64,000 nucleotides of DNA, taken from assembly GCA_913775725.1 (NCBI GenBank), contig CAJYNG010000008.1, positions 488,388 to 552,387 on the forward strand, written 5' to 3'. This stretch comes from an uncultured Stenotrophomonas sp. (lineage in GTDB: Bacteria > Pseudomonadota > Gammaproteobacteria > Xanthomonadales > Xanthomonadaceae). This document shows, piece by piece, positions 16,018 to 26,307 of the stretch (position 1 is its first letter; every line of letters begins with the position of its first letter). A program made the position numbers and the translations under genes. Below the pieces are notes generated by a model. That model saw nothing but the letters and a program-made list of their open reading frames with translations. It was not told the DNA's origin and ran no database searches.

Positions 16018-17046
16018 TCACTCGGCGGCGTTGTCACCACCGCTGGGCGCGCCATCGCCGGCACTGCGGTCGGTTACGCCGTACAGCTCATGCAGCGCGG
16101 CATGGAACGATGCGGGCAGCATCGGGCCATGGCCGAGGCCGTCGAACTCGCGGTACTGCACGCTCAGGCCCGGCACCTTGGCCAGCCGCTCGGACAACTG
16201 CATCGCTGCATCCGGGGTGGCGCCACCGATGCGGCGCAGGTGCGCGACCACGCGCGGATTGTTCATGTCGCGCTTGCCGCGGTCGCCAACACGCTCGGCG
16301 CCGCCCAGCATCAGCCACAGCTTTGCCGGCTGGCCGTGCACGTTCTGCACGAACTGCTGTTCCGGATCGCCCAGCGCCGCGCCCTGGCTCCACCACAGCG
16401 ACGGGCTGGCCGCCAGATAGGACTGGAAGGCTGCGGGGCGGGTGTACAACGCATTGAGCACGAACAGGCCACCCAGCGAGTGACCCCAGAGCGCTTGCTG
16501 CTGCGTATCGATGCGTGCGCGACGCTCGACTTCCGGCTTGATGCGGCGTTCGATCACATCCAGGAAGGCTGCGGCGCCACCACCGACCGCCTGGATCGTA
16601 CCGCTCTCGTCATCGGCGCGGTCGATCCACGCGGTGTAATCGCGCGTGCGCGCCTTGGAATCGATGCGCAGGTCGTTGTCGTAGCCGATCAGCACCAGCA
16701 CCGGTGGCGCCTTGCGTGCCGCCAGCTCAGCCAGAATCGGCTGGTCCAGCACCATCGCCACGGCGTTGCCATCCAGCGCATACAGCACCGGCAGCGCCGC
16801 CTTGCCGGCCTTGGCAGGGATCGCCACATTCACCCGCCAACGGCGTTGCTGGTCCGGGCTGTCCACCACGAAATGCTCAAAGCGATAGCTGGCCGCGGGC
16901 TCGTCGAGCACGGTGTGACCGATCTTCTGCAGCGGATTGCGCTGCTGTGCATGGGCGTACGGGGTGGCCAGGAGCAGACCCATCATCAAGGCGGCCAAGC
17001 CGCGGGCCAGCGGACCACGGCGCGAAGGCGGGACGAAATGCTTCAT
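16018..17046 (-). CDS. Secreted alpha/beta-hydrolase, IroE/Fes-like putative esterase
   Basis: 342 residues with a signal peptide (about 1-33, ending YAHAQ). The fold belongs to the putative esterase family (PF00756): the nucleophile elbow is GHSLGG with Ser190, preceded by VLYALDGNAV, and a C-terminal His lies in GLGHGPML (the expected catalytic position). The closest characterised relatives are the siderophore esterases IroE and Fes, which hydrolyse catecholate siderophores to release iron. As first gene of a unit with the beta-propeller and hmuTUV, and with a Fur-like box just upstream, it probably helps release iron from a siderophore or acts on a heme-iron ligand. The substrate is not shown by sequence. 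Confidence 0.82.
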   Translation of the reverse strand: MKHFVPPSRRGPLARGLAALMMGLLLATPYAHAQQRNPLQKIGHTVLDEPAASYRFEHFVVDSPDQQRRWRVNVAIPAKAGKAALPVLYALDGNAVAMVLDQPILAELAARKAPPVLVLIGYDNDLRIDSKARTRDYTAWIDRADDESGTIQAVGGGAAAFLDVIERRIKPEVERRARIDTQQQALWGHSLGGLFVLNALYTRPAAFQSYLAASPSLWWSQGAALGDPEQQFVQNVHGQPAKLWLMLGGAERVGDRGKRDMNNPRVVAHLRRIGGATPDAAMQLSERLAKVPGLSVQYREFDGLGHGPMLPASFHAALHELYGVTDRSAGDGAPSGGDNAAE

Positions 17047-17107
17047 CAGCGGCGGCAGAAGCGGCCCAGGGCCGCCGGTTCACAAGGGACCGCAGTCTAC
17101 CTTAAAC

Positions 17108-17126
17108 GCGAATGATTATCACATCG
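17108..17126 (-). promoter_or_regulatory. Fur-box-like operator of the iron uptake operon
   Basis: The core AATGATTATCA matches 11 consecutive positions of the 19-bp Fur consensus (12 of 19 overall). It lies about 65 bases upstream of the esterase gene, the place expected for iron repression of the esterase/beta-propeller/hmuTUV operon. Confidence 0.65.
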
Positions 17127-17327
17127 ATCGAACGTCACACTGTGTATCACGCGCGCGCACGGCCAGTTGCACAGGAGGCGTCACTTCCCCTATTTTGCCG
17201 GCCACCGGGGCATTGGATCGCCCCGCTTCCAGCGCAGCCACGGACGGCGGACACGTTGCCGCCGGCCGGGTCGCGTTCATCGCGCCACGACCGCCATGGG
17301 ATTGGATCCCATGATTGTGAGACCCCT

Positions 17328-17702
17328 TTGAAGCACACTGCACTGATCGCCCTTACCCTCGGCCTGCTTGCACCGTTGGCCGCGCACGCCGCGCAGGATC
17401 TACCGACGCTCTACCAGGCCTATGAAGAGGCCGGCAATTCGACCCTGAGCATGGAAGAACTCAACCAGACGGTGACCTTCACCGCCGTGGCGCTGGGTGT
17501 TTCCAGCAACCTCGCGGGCGAACCGCTGATCGAGGCCGGCGATGACCAGGGCAATGTCCTGGCCCGACTGACCACTGACGATGCGCAGCAGGCCGCCAAG
17601 CTGGGCGCACTGGAAGAAGGCGCCGTGTTCACCGCCAGCTGCACGCTGCAGTTCAGCTCCGGCACGGACTACCTGTCCTTCGGCAATTGCAGCATCAAAT
17701 AA
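17328..17702 (+). CDS. Small secreted OB-fold protein (tRNA_anti-like)
   Basis: 124 residues from a TTG at 17328; no in-frame ATG gives a signal peptide, and the TTG start yields a good one (MKHTALIALTLGLLAPLAAHA). The mature part has the pattern of the OB-fold tRNA_anti-like family (PF12869): TFTAVALGVSSNLAGEPLIEAG as the first strands, then ALEEGAVFTASCTLQFSSG and a final strand GNCSIK, with a Cys pair that could form a disulfide. Members are periplasmic or lipoproteins of unknown role. It diverges from the iron operon across a 280-base region and ends in a strong terminator. The start codon is the least certain part. Confidence 0.65.
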   Translation: MKHTALIALTLGLLAPLAAHAAQDLPTLYQAYEEAGNSTLSMEELNQTVTFTAVALGVSSNLAGEPLIEAGDDQGNVLARLTTDDAQQAAKLGALEEGAVFTASCTLQFSSGTDYLSFGNCSIK

Positions 17703-17706
17703 AGAC

Positions 17707-17738
17707 GAAGCCGGCAAAACGCCGGCTTCTCTTCTTTG
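17707..17738 (+). terminator. Rho-independent terminator after the OB-fold gene
   Basis: GAAGCCGGC and GCCGGCTTC (17707-17729) form a 9-bp stem with a 5-base loop, followed by a T-rich tail (TCTTCTTT). Confidence 0.9.
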
Positions 17739-17748
17739 CCCCTGCAGC

Positions 17749-17764
17749 GTCGAGCATGCTCGAC
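17749..17764. repeat. Perfect 16-bp palindrome, SMAG half-element
   Basis: GTCGAGCATGCTCGAC reads the same on both strands and carries the core of the GTAG-type repeats, but lacks an adjoining GTAG. It lies between two convergent genes. Confidence 0.6.
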
Positions 17765-17774
17765 TCACGCCATG

Positions 17775-18146
17775 TCAGGGACCCGCAGGCACCGGACCGT
17801 AGACGTTCTCCTGCGGCGTACCCGGCAGCAGCGCGAACACGAAGATCACCAGGCCGCCGAACGGAACGAAGGCCAGCAGGTACATCCAGCCCGACTGGTT
17901 GCAGTCGTGCAGGCGGCGCACGGTGACGGCGACGACCGGCACGAACGTGGCCAGCCAGAACACGACGAACAGGATGATCGACGCGATGCCCAGGATGTCG
18001 GACTGCATCACCAACCCGGCGACGAGCGGCACCATCAGGACGGCTGAGACGATCAGCATGAACAGCTGGAACATCCAGTACTCGCGGCGGTTGGCACGGC
18101 CCTCGAACTGGGCATAGCGCTTCAACGGCAGAATCATTTCCTGCAC
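17775..18146 (-). CDS. DUF805 family membrane protein
   Basis: 123 residues from a GTG at 18146, chosen because AAGGA lies 8 bases upstream; the next ATG (18137) would have its ribosome-binding site too close. The N terminus RYAQFEGRANRREYWMFQLF is the DUF805 signature (GRA-R-EYW), followed by three membrane helices (about 23-45, 50-75, 92-113) separated by the conserved cytoplasmic RRLHDCNQSGW motif. DUF805 proteins (YhaH/YhaI in E. coli) are small inner-membrane proteins of unknown function. No linked pathway is evident; the upstream 190 bases contain an inverted SMAG pair. Confidence 0.85.
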   Translation of the reverse strand: MQEMILPLKRYAQFEGRANRREYWMFQLFMLIVSAVLMVPLVAGLVMQSDILGIASIILFVVFWLATFVPVVAVTVRRLHDCNQSGWMYLLAFVPFGGLVIFVFALLPGTPQENVYGPVPAGP

Positions 18147-18241
18147 GGCATCAATCCTTGAAAAAGTAGCCGCGCAGTGTGCCAAATGCAGGCGCACAGA
18201 ACAATGTGGCGACGAACCATGCTCCACGGCCATTGCCCTCT

Positions 18242-18325
18242 GTAGAGCCGAGCCATGCTCGGCTGCTGTTCCAGAAGGCACCCGTAACCGGCGCAAGAGC
18301 GAAGTCGAGCATGGCTCGACGCTAC
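18242..18325. repeat. Inverted pair of SMAG (GTAG) repeats
   Basis: Unit one begins GTAGAGCCGAGCCATGCTCG at 18242. Unit two, inverted, ends CTAC at 18325. Each unit is an imperfect hairpin, and the pair can fold into a larger one. The inverted GTAG begins 10 bases after the rarA stop on the minus strand, so it may serve as the rarA 3' end. Confidence 0.85.
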
Positions 18326-18335
18326 ACAGGCCAGG

Positions 18336-19697
18336 TCAGCGGCCCTTCGCGGCCCGCGCCGCTTCGCGCTCGGCGCGCAACCGATCCAGCTTCTCCTTCA
18401 GCTTGATTTCCAGGCCACGCGGCACCGGGTTGTAGTACACGCGCTCGCCCATCGCATCCGGGAAACCGGTCTGGTCCAGCGCGATGCCACCCTCTGCATC
18501 GTGGTCATACTGGTACTCGGCGCCGTAGCCCAGTTCCTTCATCAGCTTGGTCGGCGCATTGCGCAGGTGCAGCGGCACTTCTTCGGTACCGCTCTCGCGC
18601 ACGTCGGCCTTGGCCTGGTTGAACGCGGCGTAGCCCGCATTCGACTTGGCGGTGCTGGCCAGGTACAGCACCAGCTGGGCGAAGGCGAGCTCGCCCTCCG
18701 GGCTGCCCAGCCGCTCGTAGATGTCCCAGGCTTCCAGCGCCATGCTCTGCGCGCGCGGATCGGCCAGGCCGATGTCCTCGATGGCCATGCGGGTCAGCCG
18801 ACGCGCCAGGTAGGACGGATCGCAACCGCCATCGAGCATGCGGGTCAGCCAGTACAGCGCGGCATCAGGATTGGAGCTGCGTACCGACTTGTGCAGCGCC
18901 GAGATCTGGTCATAGAACTGCTCGCCGCCCTTATCGAAACGGCGGGTGCGATCGGCCAGCACCTGGGTGAGGGTCTGCGGGGTGATGCGACCGCCCTCCC
19001 CGCCCGCCAGCTCAGCGGCAATTTCCAGCAACGTCAGCGCACGGCGCACATCACCATCGGCAGCGGTAGCGATTTCCAGCAACAGTTCCGGCGCGACCTC
19101 GATGTGTTCCTCGCCCAGGCCACGCTCGCGGTCACCCAGTGCACGCTCCAGCGCCTCGACGATATCGGTTGGCGAAACCGCTTCCAGCACGTGCACGCGG
19201 CAACGCGACAGCAGTGCCGAGTTCAGCTCGAAGGACGGGTTCTCGGTGGTGGCGCCGACGAACAGGATGGTGCCGCGCTCGATGTGCGGCAGGAACGCAT
19301 CCTGCTGCGCCTTGTTGAAGCGATGCACCTCATCCACGAACAGCACGGTTCGGCGGCCTTCGGCGAAGCGCTGCGCCGCCTCGGCCAGCACCTGGCGCAC
19401 TTCCGGCAAGCCGGACAGCACGGCAGAGATGGCGCGGAATTCGGCATCGGAGTATTCGGCCAGCAGCAGCGCCAGCGTGGTCTTGCCGCAGCCCGGCGGC
19501 CCCCACAGGATCATCGAGTGCACGCGGCCGGATTCGACCGCGCGACGCAACGCACTGTCCGGCGCCAGCAGGCGCTTCTGCCCGACCATTTCGTCGAGGG
19601 TTCGCGGGCGCATGCGCTCGGCCAGCGGGCGCATGTGTTCCCGATCAACGCTCAGCAGATCGGGGCCGGGGAAGGAAGTGGAGCGATGTCTTGGCAC
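18336..19697 (-). CDS. rarA: Replication-associated recombination protein A (RarA/MgsA AAA ATPase)
   Basis: 453 residues from a GTG at 19697, close to the 447 of E. coli RarA and with the usual N-terminal extension before PLAERMRP. Walker A GPPGCGKTT (66-74), Walker B LFVDEVHRFNKAQQDAFLP, sensor 1 GATTENPSFELNSALLSRC, and the MgsA C-terminal tetramerisation domain (GERVYYNPVPRGLEIKLKEKL). RarA acts at stalled replication forks with SSB. A TACAAT hexamer lies exactly 6 bases before the GTG and no Shine-Dalgarno sequence is present, so the mRNA may be leaderless; the matching -35 region would fall inside a palindromic repeat. It belongs to the conserved ftsK-lolA-rarA order. Confidence 0.93.
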   Translation of the reverse strand: MPRHRSTSFPGPDLLSVDREHMRPLAERMRPRTLDEMVGQKRLLAPDSALRRAVESGRVHSMILWGPPGCGKTTLALLLAEYSDAEFRAISAVLSGLPEVRQVLAEAAQRFAEGRRTVLFVDEVHRFNKAQQDAFLPHIERGTILFVGATTENPSFELNSALLSRCRVHVLEAVSPTDIVEALERALGDRERGLGEEHIEVAPELLLEIATAADGDVRRALTLLEIAAELAGGEGGRITPQTLTQVLADRTRRFDKGGEQFYDQISALHKSVRSSNPDAALYWLTRMLDGGCDPSYLARRLTRMAIEDIGLADPRAQSMALEAWDIYERLGSPEGELAFAQLVLYLASTAKSNAGYAAFNQAKADVRESGTEEVPLHLRNAPTKLMKELGYGAEYQYDHDAEGGIALDQTGFPDAMGERVYYNPVPRGLEIKLKEKLDRLRAEREAARAAKGR

Positions 19698-19703
19698 GCG
19701 GTC

Positions 19704-19709
19704 ATTGTA
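19704..19709 (-). promoter_or_regulatory. Putative -10 element of rarA (leaderless)
   Basis: TACAAT on the minus strand, 6 bases before the GTG start. A weak -35 (CTTGGT, spacer 16) falls within the palindrome at 19720-19739. Confidence 0.5.
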
Positions 19710-19713
19710 CCGC

Positions 19714-19905
19714 GAGAGCGTGCCAACCAAGGTTGGCACCCACCAGCGCCAGGCCATGAACGGGTAGTGCCAGCCGCCAGCCGGCAGATCAAAAGCGTGT
19801 CAACCAAGGTTGACACCCACCGGAGCAGAAGGTTGACACCCACCAAGGCGGTGCCGGTTGACACCCACCAGAACAGGTAGCGCCGGGCCATGCCCGGCGC
19901 CCCTT
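19714..19905. repeat. Cluster of dispersed repeats between rarA and lolA
   Basis: Perfect 20-bp palindromes GTGCCAACCAAGGTTGGCAC (19720-19739) and GTGTCAACCAAGGTTGACAC (19797-19816) are each followed by CCACC. Two half-copies (GGTTGACACCCACC at about 19830 and 19855) follow. GTAG-type units begin near 19764 and 19877 (GTAGCGCCGGGCCATGCCCGG). At least six elements of two families thus lie in about 190 bases, with no gene. Confidence 0.85.
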
Positions 19906-19906
19906 A

Positions 19907-20545
19907 TCAATTACCGATGACGTCGGTGCCCTTCGGCGGGGTGAAGCTGAAGGTGCCGGCGGCGAAGCCCGGGTTGCGCTTCCAGCCGCTGAAGGTGATG
20001 ACAGTGCGCTGGCCGACAGCGTCGGTGATTTCCATCTTGGCCAGGCCCTGGGCGTTGAAGCCCAGGGCGGCGTACTGGAAGCTGGCTTCGGTCTCGCGCT
20101 TCGGCGACAGCGACAGCCACTGCAGGCCATCGCGCTGCGCGGCCTCTTCGCTGACGTCGTACTGCTGCTCCAGCAGCGCCGGGTTGATCAGCGCGGTCAG
20201 CGGGCTGTTCTGCTCTTCCTTGCCCTGCTCGCGCACGGTGGCCTGTTCCAGGTCCGGCTCGTACATCCAGACCTTCTTGCCGTCAGCCACGATCAGCTGC
20301 TCGTGCGGGCGCACGTATTCCCAACGGAACAGGCGCGGCGCCGACAGGGCCACGCGGCCACTGGTCGATTCCTTCACTTTGCCGCGGCTGTCGAACACCT
20401 GCTGGTTGAACTGGCCATCCAGGCCCTTCAGGCCACTGGTGAAGGTCTTCAGGTCATCGCGGGCGCCAGCCCATGCACTGCCGGCGGCGGCGCAGGCCAC
20501 GGCCAGGGTGGTGGTGGCGAGGAAACGGCGGAAGCGGAAGTTCAT
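19907..20545 (-). CDS. lolA: Outer-membrane lipoprotein carrier protein LolA
   Basis: 212 residues with a cleavable signal peptide (about 1-26, ending SAWA). The mature protein has the LolA fold pattern: DDLKTFTSGLKGLDGQFNQQVFD, the SGRVALSAPRLFRWEYVRPHEQLIVADGKKVWMYEPD core with the conserved Arg of the R-W-Y motif, and a C-terminal beta strand ending in FTPPKGTDVI. LolA ferries lipoproteins from LolCDE to LolB across the periplasm. It lies downstream of ftsK and the transglutaminase-like gene and upstream of rarA, the conserved order. A Shine-Dalgarno-like AGGATT precedes the ATG. Confidence 0.95.
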   Translation of the reverse strand: MNFRFRRFLATTTLAVACAAAGSAWAGARDDLKTFTSGLKGLDGQFNQQVFDSRGKVKESTSGRVALSAPRLFRWEYVRPHEQLIVADGKKVWMYEPDLEQATVREQGKEEQNSPLTALINPALLEQQYDVSEEAAQRDGLQWLSLSPKRETEASFQYAALGFNAQGLAKMEITDAVGQRTVITFSGWKRNPGFAAGTFSFTPPKGTDVIGN

Positions 20546-20656
20546 GCGGGAATCCTGTGGGCGCGGGCGCCAGGAAAGGTGGTTGCCAGTGTGCCCGGGG
20601 AAAGATGAATGGGCGATCAGGGCGACATTATGCCGCCCTGAACGTCCATCGGCGAT

Positions 20657-22600
20657 TCAGCCGCCGGATGCCGGCAGCTTGCCGTACAGCACCTGGCCAC
20701 GGAAGCCGCGCCGCACCTCGCGGTACAGCGCGCGGAACGCCGGATAGTCCTGCGGCTGGCACAGCGCCTCTGGGCCACGCACCGCGTTCTGCTGCAACCG
20801 GTGATGCACGATCACGTCCTGACCCTCGCGACTCCAGTCGACCCGATACTCGCCGGCGGCATTGGTGAAACGCTGGCTGGCCGGGATAGCGATGATCGGT
20901 GCATTGGCCGGGAACTGCAGGCGATAGGTCTCTTCGCGCAGGCTGGCATTGCAGTAGAACGGCGTCTCGTTGGCCGGTGCCGAGGCGGTGGCATACAGCC
21001 CACGCACCGACTCGCCACCCGGCGGGTCCGGCACGGCCATGCCGCCGGCCACGCTGAAGTCGGCGTAGTCCTCGGCCTGGAACGCCATGCGATAGCCGAA
21101 CGGCCGGGTCAGGTCGACCGGCACGCCCTGGATCTGCAGCTGCCCCCGTCCGTCGAAACCGGACGCGGCCATGATCTGCTCCTCGGCGCGCGCACGGTTC
21201 TGCGCGTTGAGCTGGGAGAACTGGGCGCGCATGCCGATCTCGGCGTTCTCGCCCAACTTCGGGATCGTCTCGCCGCGCAGGTTGCCGTTGGCGTCGAAGG
21301 TGAAACGCACGTCCATCGAGGTGGCATTGCGCTCCGGCGTGTTGGCCGGGGTGCGTGCCAGCGTGGCGTCGCGGGTACGCATCACCGGCGCACCCAGGTC
21401 ACCTTCCGGCAGCTGCCCGAAGCGCGCCCACGCGGTAGTCGAATCCAGGTACAGATCGAATTCCGGGATGTAGGTGATGGCGTGGTTGAAGCGACCCAGC
21501 ACCGGAATCTTCGGCAGCGTCGGGCCGCCGCCGGCACCGATCAGCACCGGCGAGCTGGCGATACCCTTGGCCGCCAGCAGCGCCTCGAGGATCGTCACGT
21601 GATCCTTGCAGTCACCATAATGGTTGTCGAGGATGCTCTGCGCGCTGTTCGGCTCCAGGCCGCCATTGCCCAGGTACACCGCCACATAGCGGATGTTCTG
21701 CGCCACCCAGCGGTATAGCGCGTCAGCCTGCTCGCGGCGGTCGCTGATGCCAGTCGTGACTTCGTCTGCCAGCGCCTGCAGTTCCGGCGTGACCTGCGCC
21801 GCCGGGCCAGCCTTGAGCTGGTAGGCGCGACCCATCTGCGACCAGTCACGATAGGTGCTGGCCATGATGTTCGGGCCGAACTCCCAGCCCGCCGCCGACC
21901 AGTTCTGTGCCGGCATGGCTTCGCGCCGCTGGTAGCGCCAGCGCCACTGTGCCTGTCCGTTCTTCACCGTCGGGCGATCGCTGCCCTGCACGCCGCGGCT
22001 GTCGACGAACATCGGCAGGTTGGCCGGCGCACTCAGGGTGACCTCGGCGTCCTCGTACTCGGTGAAGACATTGAAGGTTTCCCACAGGCCGAAATAGCCC
22101 GGGAAGTACGGCGCGGCCTGGGTTCGGCGCACCTGGTAGTACAGGCGGGTGCCCGGAGCCAGGTTCGGGAACACGATCACCCGCACCTTGCGGTCGGCAT
22201 ACATCGCCGCCGAGGCGCTGGAGTAGCTCTCCTGGGTGTAGATGCGGTCGGCCGGCACGTCGCGGCGCTGGCCATCGGCGGTGATGGTGTAGGCGCCGAG
22301 CACTTCCAGCGTCTCCATCTTCTCGCTGTAGCTCAGCCGCACCTGGCTGAACTGCTCGACGGAGGCCTTGGTCTTGAGCAGGACTTCGTAGGTTTCGGTC
22401 TGCACATTGCCCGCATCCGGCTGCACCTGGTAGTCGGCGCGGTAACGGACAATGCTGAAATTATTGCTGGCTTCGGTATCGCCGCTGGTGGAAGGCGGCG
22501 CCGTGGCGGGCGCGGAGGTGGCGGTGTCTGCCAGTGCCGGGCCGGCGGCCAGGAAGGCTGCCAGCGCCAGTGCCAGCGCGCTGGGTACGGGGTGAAGCAT
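20657..22600 (-). CDS. Secreted DUF3857 / transglutaminase-like protein
   Basis: 647 residues with a signal peptide (1-24). An N-terminal DUF3857 beta-rich domain covers about 50-250. A transglutaminase-like cysteine-protease core follows (about 275-390), with Cys331 in HYGDCKDHVTILEALL, His373 in GRFNHAITYIP and Asp386 in LYLDSTT, so the catalytic triad appears intact. The C-terminal domain (about 430-640) is beta-rich. DUF3857 proteins are common in Bacteroidetes and Xanthomonadaceae; their substrate is unknown. The gene sits between ftsK and lolA on the same strand, an insertion into the otherwise conserved ftsK-lolA pair, and 39 bases separate it from ftsK. Confidence 0.88.
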   Translation of the reverse strand: MLHPVPSALALALAAFLAAGPALADTATSAPATAPPSTSGDTEASNNFSIVRYRADYQVQPDAGNVQTETYEVLLKTKASVEQFSQVRLSYSEKMETLEVLGAYTITADGQRRDVPADRIYTQESYSSASAAMYADRKVRVIVFPNLAPGTRLYYQVRRTQAAPYFPGYFGLWETFNVFTEYEDAEVTLSAPANLPMFVDSRGVQGSDRPTVKNGQAQWRWRYQRREAMPAQNWSAAGWEFGPNIMASTYRDWSQMGRAYQLKAGPAAQVTPELQALADEVTTGISDRREQADALYRWVAQNIRYVAVYLGNGGLEPNSAQSILDNHYGDCKDHVTILEALLAAKGIASSPVLIGAGGGPTLPKIPVLGRFNHAITYIPEFDLYLDSTTAWARFGQLPEGDLGAPVMRTRDATLARTPANTPERNATSMDVRFTFDANGNLRGETIPKLGENAEIGMRAQFSQLNAQNRARAEEQIMAASGFDGRGQLQIQGVPVDLTRPFGYRMAFQAEDYADFSVAGGMAVPDPPGGESVRGLYATASAPANETPFYCNASLREETYRLQFPANAPIIAIPASQRFTNAAGEYRVDWSREGQDVIVHHRLQQNAVRGPEALCQPQDYPAFRALYREVRRGFRGQVLYGKLPASGG

Positions 22601-22639
22601 GCGTCGGTTCCTTGGACGTCGTGGGGGATACGTCGGGTC

Positions 22640-25000
22640 TTACTTCGGCGGCGGCGGTGCCAGCACCGTGCGGTCGCCGTTGTGCTCGGGCGAACTGACC
22701 ACGCCGGCCGCTTCCATGGCCTCGATCAGTCGCGCTGCACGGTTGTAGCCGATCTTCAGCCGGCGCTGCACGCCGGAAATCGAGGCGCGCCGGGTCTCGG
22801 TGACCACCCGCAGCGCCTCGTCATACAACGGGTCGGACTCATCGCCGGCAGAGCTGTTCTCGGGCAGACCGGTGGCACCGACGACCACGCCGTCGCCCAT
22901 CGTCTGCACTTCGTCCAGCACGCCGTCGACATAATCGGCCGGGCCCATCGCCTTGAGGTGTTCGACCACGCGATGCACTTCCTCGTCGGAAACGAAGGCG
23001 CCGTGCACGCGCTCGGGCATGGCGGTGCCCGGCGGCAGGTACAGCATGTCGCCGTGGCCGAGCAGGGTTTCCGCGCCGGACTGGTCGAGGATGGTGCGCG
23101 AGTCGATCTTGGAGCTGACCTGGAAGGCGATGCGGGTCGGGATGTTGGCCTTGATCAGGCCGGTGATCACATCCACTGACGGGCGCTGCGTGGCCAGGAT
23201 CAGGTGGATGCCGGCCGCACGCGCCTTCTGTGCCAGGCGCGCGATCAGCTCTTCCACCTTCTTGCCGACAATCATCATCATGTCGGCGAATTCGTCGATG
23301 AAGATGACGATGAACGGCAGCGTCTCCAGCGGACGCGGCGCCTCGCCCAGCTCGGGGTTCGGCTTGAACAGCGGGTCCATCAGCGGCTGCCCGGCATCCT
23401 GCGCTTCCTTCACCTTCTTGTTGAAGCCGGCCAGGTTGCGCACGCCAACCGCGCTCATCAGCTTGTAACGGCGCTCCATCTCGGCCACGCACCAGCGCAG
23501 GCCGTTGGCGGCCTCCTTCATGTCGGTGACCACCGGCGCCAGCAGGTGCGGGATGCCCTGGTAGACGCTCAGCTCGAGCATCTTCGGGTCGATCATCAGC
23601 ATCCGCAGGTCTTTCGGCGAAGCCTTGAACAGCAGGCTCAGCACCATCGCGTTGACCGCCACCGACTTGCCCGAACCGGTGGTACCGGCCACCAGCAGGT
23701 GCGGCATGCGCGCCAGATCGGCCACGGTCGAGCGCCCGGCAATGTCCTTGCCCAGCGCCAGGGTCAGCACGCTGGCCGACTTGTCGTATTCCTTCGAGCG
23801 CAGCAGCTCGGACAGGTAGATCATCTCGCGGGTGACGTTGGGAATTTCCAGGCCGATCACCGACTTGCCCGGAATCACGTCCACCACGCGCACCGACTTC
23901 ACCGACAGGCCGCGCGCGATGTCCTTGTCAAGCGAACTGATCTGGCTGACCTTGATGCCCGGCGCGGGCTCGATCTCGAAGCGGGTGATGACCGGGCCGG
24001 GGTTGGCACCGACCACCTGGGCGTCGATGCGGAAATCCTTCAGCTTGAACTCGATCTGCCGCGACAGCGCGTCCAGGGTTTCCTTGTCGTAGCCCACCGG
24101 CTGCGGCTTGGGGTCGTCCAGCAGGGCCAGCGGCGGCAGGTCCGAGCCATCGCCGTTTACGCCACGGAACATCGGAATCTGCGTGTCGCGCTTGGCTCGA
24201 TCACTCTTCTCGATCACCGGCTCCGGGCGCGGCTCGATCTTCACCGGCTCGCGCTTGGCGCGCACCTCGGCATCGGCCTTGCGCACTTCCTGGCGCTCCT
24301 CGCGCATCACCCGGGTCTGCTGCCACTCGGTGACTTCTTCCTTCTTGCGCGCCAGCAACGGCGCCAGCGACATCACGCCGCGGCCGATCTTCTCCATCAC
24401 CGTGAACCAGGACAACCCGGTGGCCAGGGTGATCGAGGCCAGCAGCAGCACCAGCACGAACAGGTTCGCACCCAGCGCGCCGAAGCCCACCGTGAGCGAA
24501 TTGCCGACCAGTTTGCCGAGGATGCCGCCGGCACTGGAGACATCGCCACTGAACAGGCGCACATGCAGGAAGCCGGTGCCGGCGATCAGGAAACCGACCA
24601 GGCCAACCAGGCGCAGCGCCGGGTCCAGGTCGTTCTCGCCCTTGCTCTCGCGCTTGAGGCCGAACATGGCGATCCACGCCAGCGCGCCCAGTACCACGGG
24701 CAGCAGGAAGGCGATGTAGCCGAACAGCTGCAGCAGCACATCGGCGATCCAGGCCCCGGCGCGGCCGCCGAGGTTGTGCACCGGCGCGACCACGCTGCCG
24801 GTATGCGACCAGCCCGGATCAGTCGCTGAATAGGTGAAAAGACTGGCCGCCAGATACAACAGGGCCGGCGCGATGGCGATCAGGCCCAGATCGCGCCAGA
24901 GGCGCTGGCGGCGTGGATTGTCGGTCGTCGCCGCCGCGGCCGTGCGACGTGACGCCTTGCTGTCGTCGGACTTGGAGCGTTCGGGGACCTGCTTCGCCAC
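22640..25000 (-). CDS. ftsK: DNA translocase FtsK
   Basis: 786 residues from a GTG at 25000; a TAA closes the ATG just upstream, so GTG is the only sensible start. Four to five membrane helices occupy about 36-200. A short Arg/Glu/Pro-rich linker (about 215-300) is much shorter than in E. coli FtsK (1329 residues). The motor domain has Walker A GTTGSGKS (439-446) and Walker B ([15 protein letters not shown]). The C-terminal gamma winged helix (about 725-786, [22 protein letters not shown]) reads KOPS sites. FtsK pumps chromosome ends at the septum and activates XerCD at dif. It is divergent from trxB. Confidence 0.97.
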   Translation of the reverse strand: MAKQVPERSKSDDSKASRRTAAAATTDNPRRQRLWRDLGLIAIAPALLYLAASLFTYSATDPGWSHTGSVVAPVHNLGGRAGAWIADVLLQLFGYIAFLLPVVLGALAWIAMFGLKRESKGENDLDPALRLVGLVGFLIAGTGFLHVRLFSGDVSSAGGILGKLVGNSLTVGFGALGANLFVLVLLLASITLATGLSWFTVMEKIGRGVMSLAPLLARKKEEVTEWQQTRVMREERQEVRKADAEVRAKREPVKIEPRPEPVIEKSDRAKRDTQIPMFRGVNGDGSDLPPLALLDDPKPQPVGYDKETLDALSRQIEFKLKDFRIDAQVVGANPGPVITRFEIEPAPGIKVSQISSLDKDIARGLSVKSVRVVDVIPGKSVIGLEIPNVTREMIYLSELLRSKEYDKSASVLTLALGKDIAGRSTVADLARMPHLLVAGTTGSGKSVAVNAMVLSLLFKASPKDLRMLMIDPKMLELSVYQGIPHLLAPVVTDMKEAANGLRWCVAEMERRYKLMSAVGVRNLAGFNKKVKEAQDAGQPLMDPLFKPNPELGEAPRPLETLPFIVIFIDEFADMMMIVGKKVEELIARLAQKARAAGIHLILATQRPSVDVITGLIKANIPTRIAFQVSSKIDSRTILDQSGAETLLGHGDMLYLPPGTAMPERVHGAFVSDEEVHRVVEHLKAMGPADYVDGVLDEVQTMGDGVVVGATGLPENSSAGDESDPLYDEALRVVTETRRASISGVQRRLKIGYNRAARLIEAMEAAGVVSSPEHNGDRTVLAPPPPK

Positions 25001-25140
25001 CTTAGACCATACCTTTGGAATGCGCTGTTAGTGATTGATAATAAATGAGACGGCGTCAGTTTTCAGTTATGCGACATCCGACAGGGCATTCAGAGCGCCG
25101 GAACCACCGCTGGATGACGGCGTTCTGTTCATCGGCTTGA

Positions 25141-26205
<1,065 letters not shown>

Positions 26206-26222
26206 GAGGCTGACCCGCTCCT

Positions 26223-26247
26223 GTAGGGTCGAGCCACGCTCGACTCC
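26223..26247. repeat. Single SMAG (GTAG) repeat after trxB
   Basis: GTAGGGTCGAGCCACGCTCG followed by ACTCC; an imperfect palindrome beginning 17 bases after the trxB stop and just ahead of its terminator. Confidence 0.8.
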
Positions 26248-26253
26248 GGATAG

Positions 26254-26288
26254 AAGGCCGACGCCAGTGCGTCGGCCTTTCTGTTTCA
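26254..26288 (+). terminator. Rho-independent terminator of trxB
   Basis: AAGGCCGACGC and GCGTCGGCCTT (26254-26279) form an 11-bp stem with a 4-base loop, followed by TTTCTGTTT. Confidence 0.9.
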
Positions 26289-26307
26289 TCTGCCCTATCC
26301 TTCCCAC

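Noticed and set aside
19714-19905. CRISPR-like array
   Set aside because: Repeats are palindromic and of two types, spacers have irregular length, and no cas genes are nearby.
20608-20645. Terminator between the transglutaminase-like gene and lolA
   Set aside because: A CAGGGCG/CGCCCTG hairpin is present but lacks a T tract, so it is not called.
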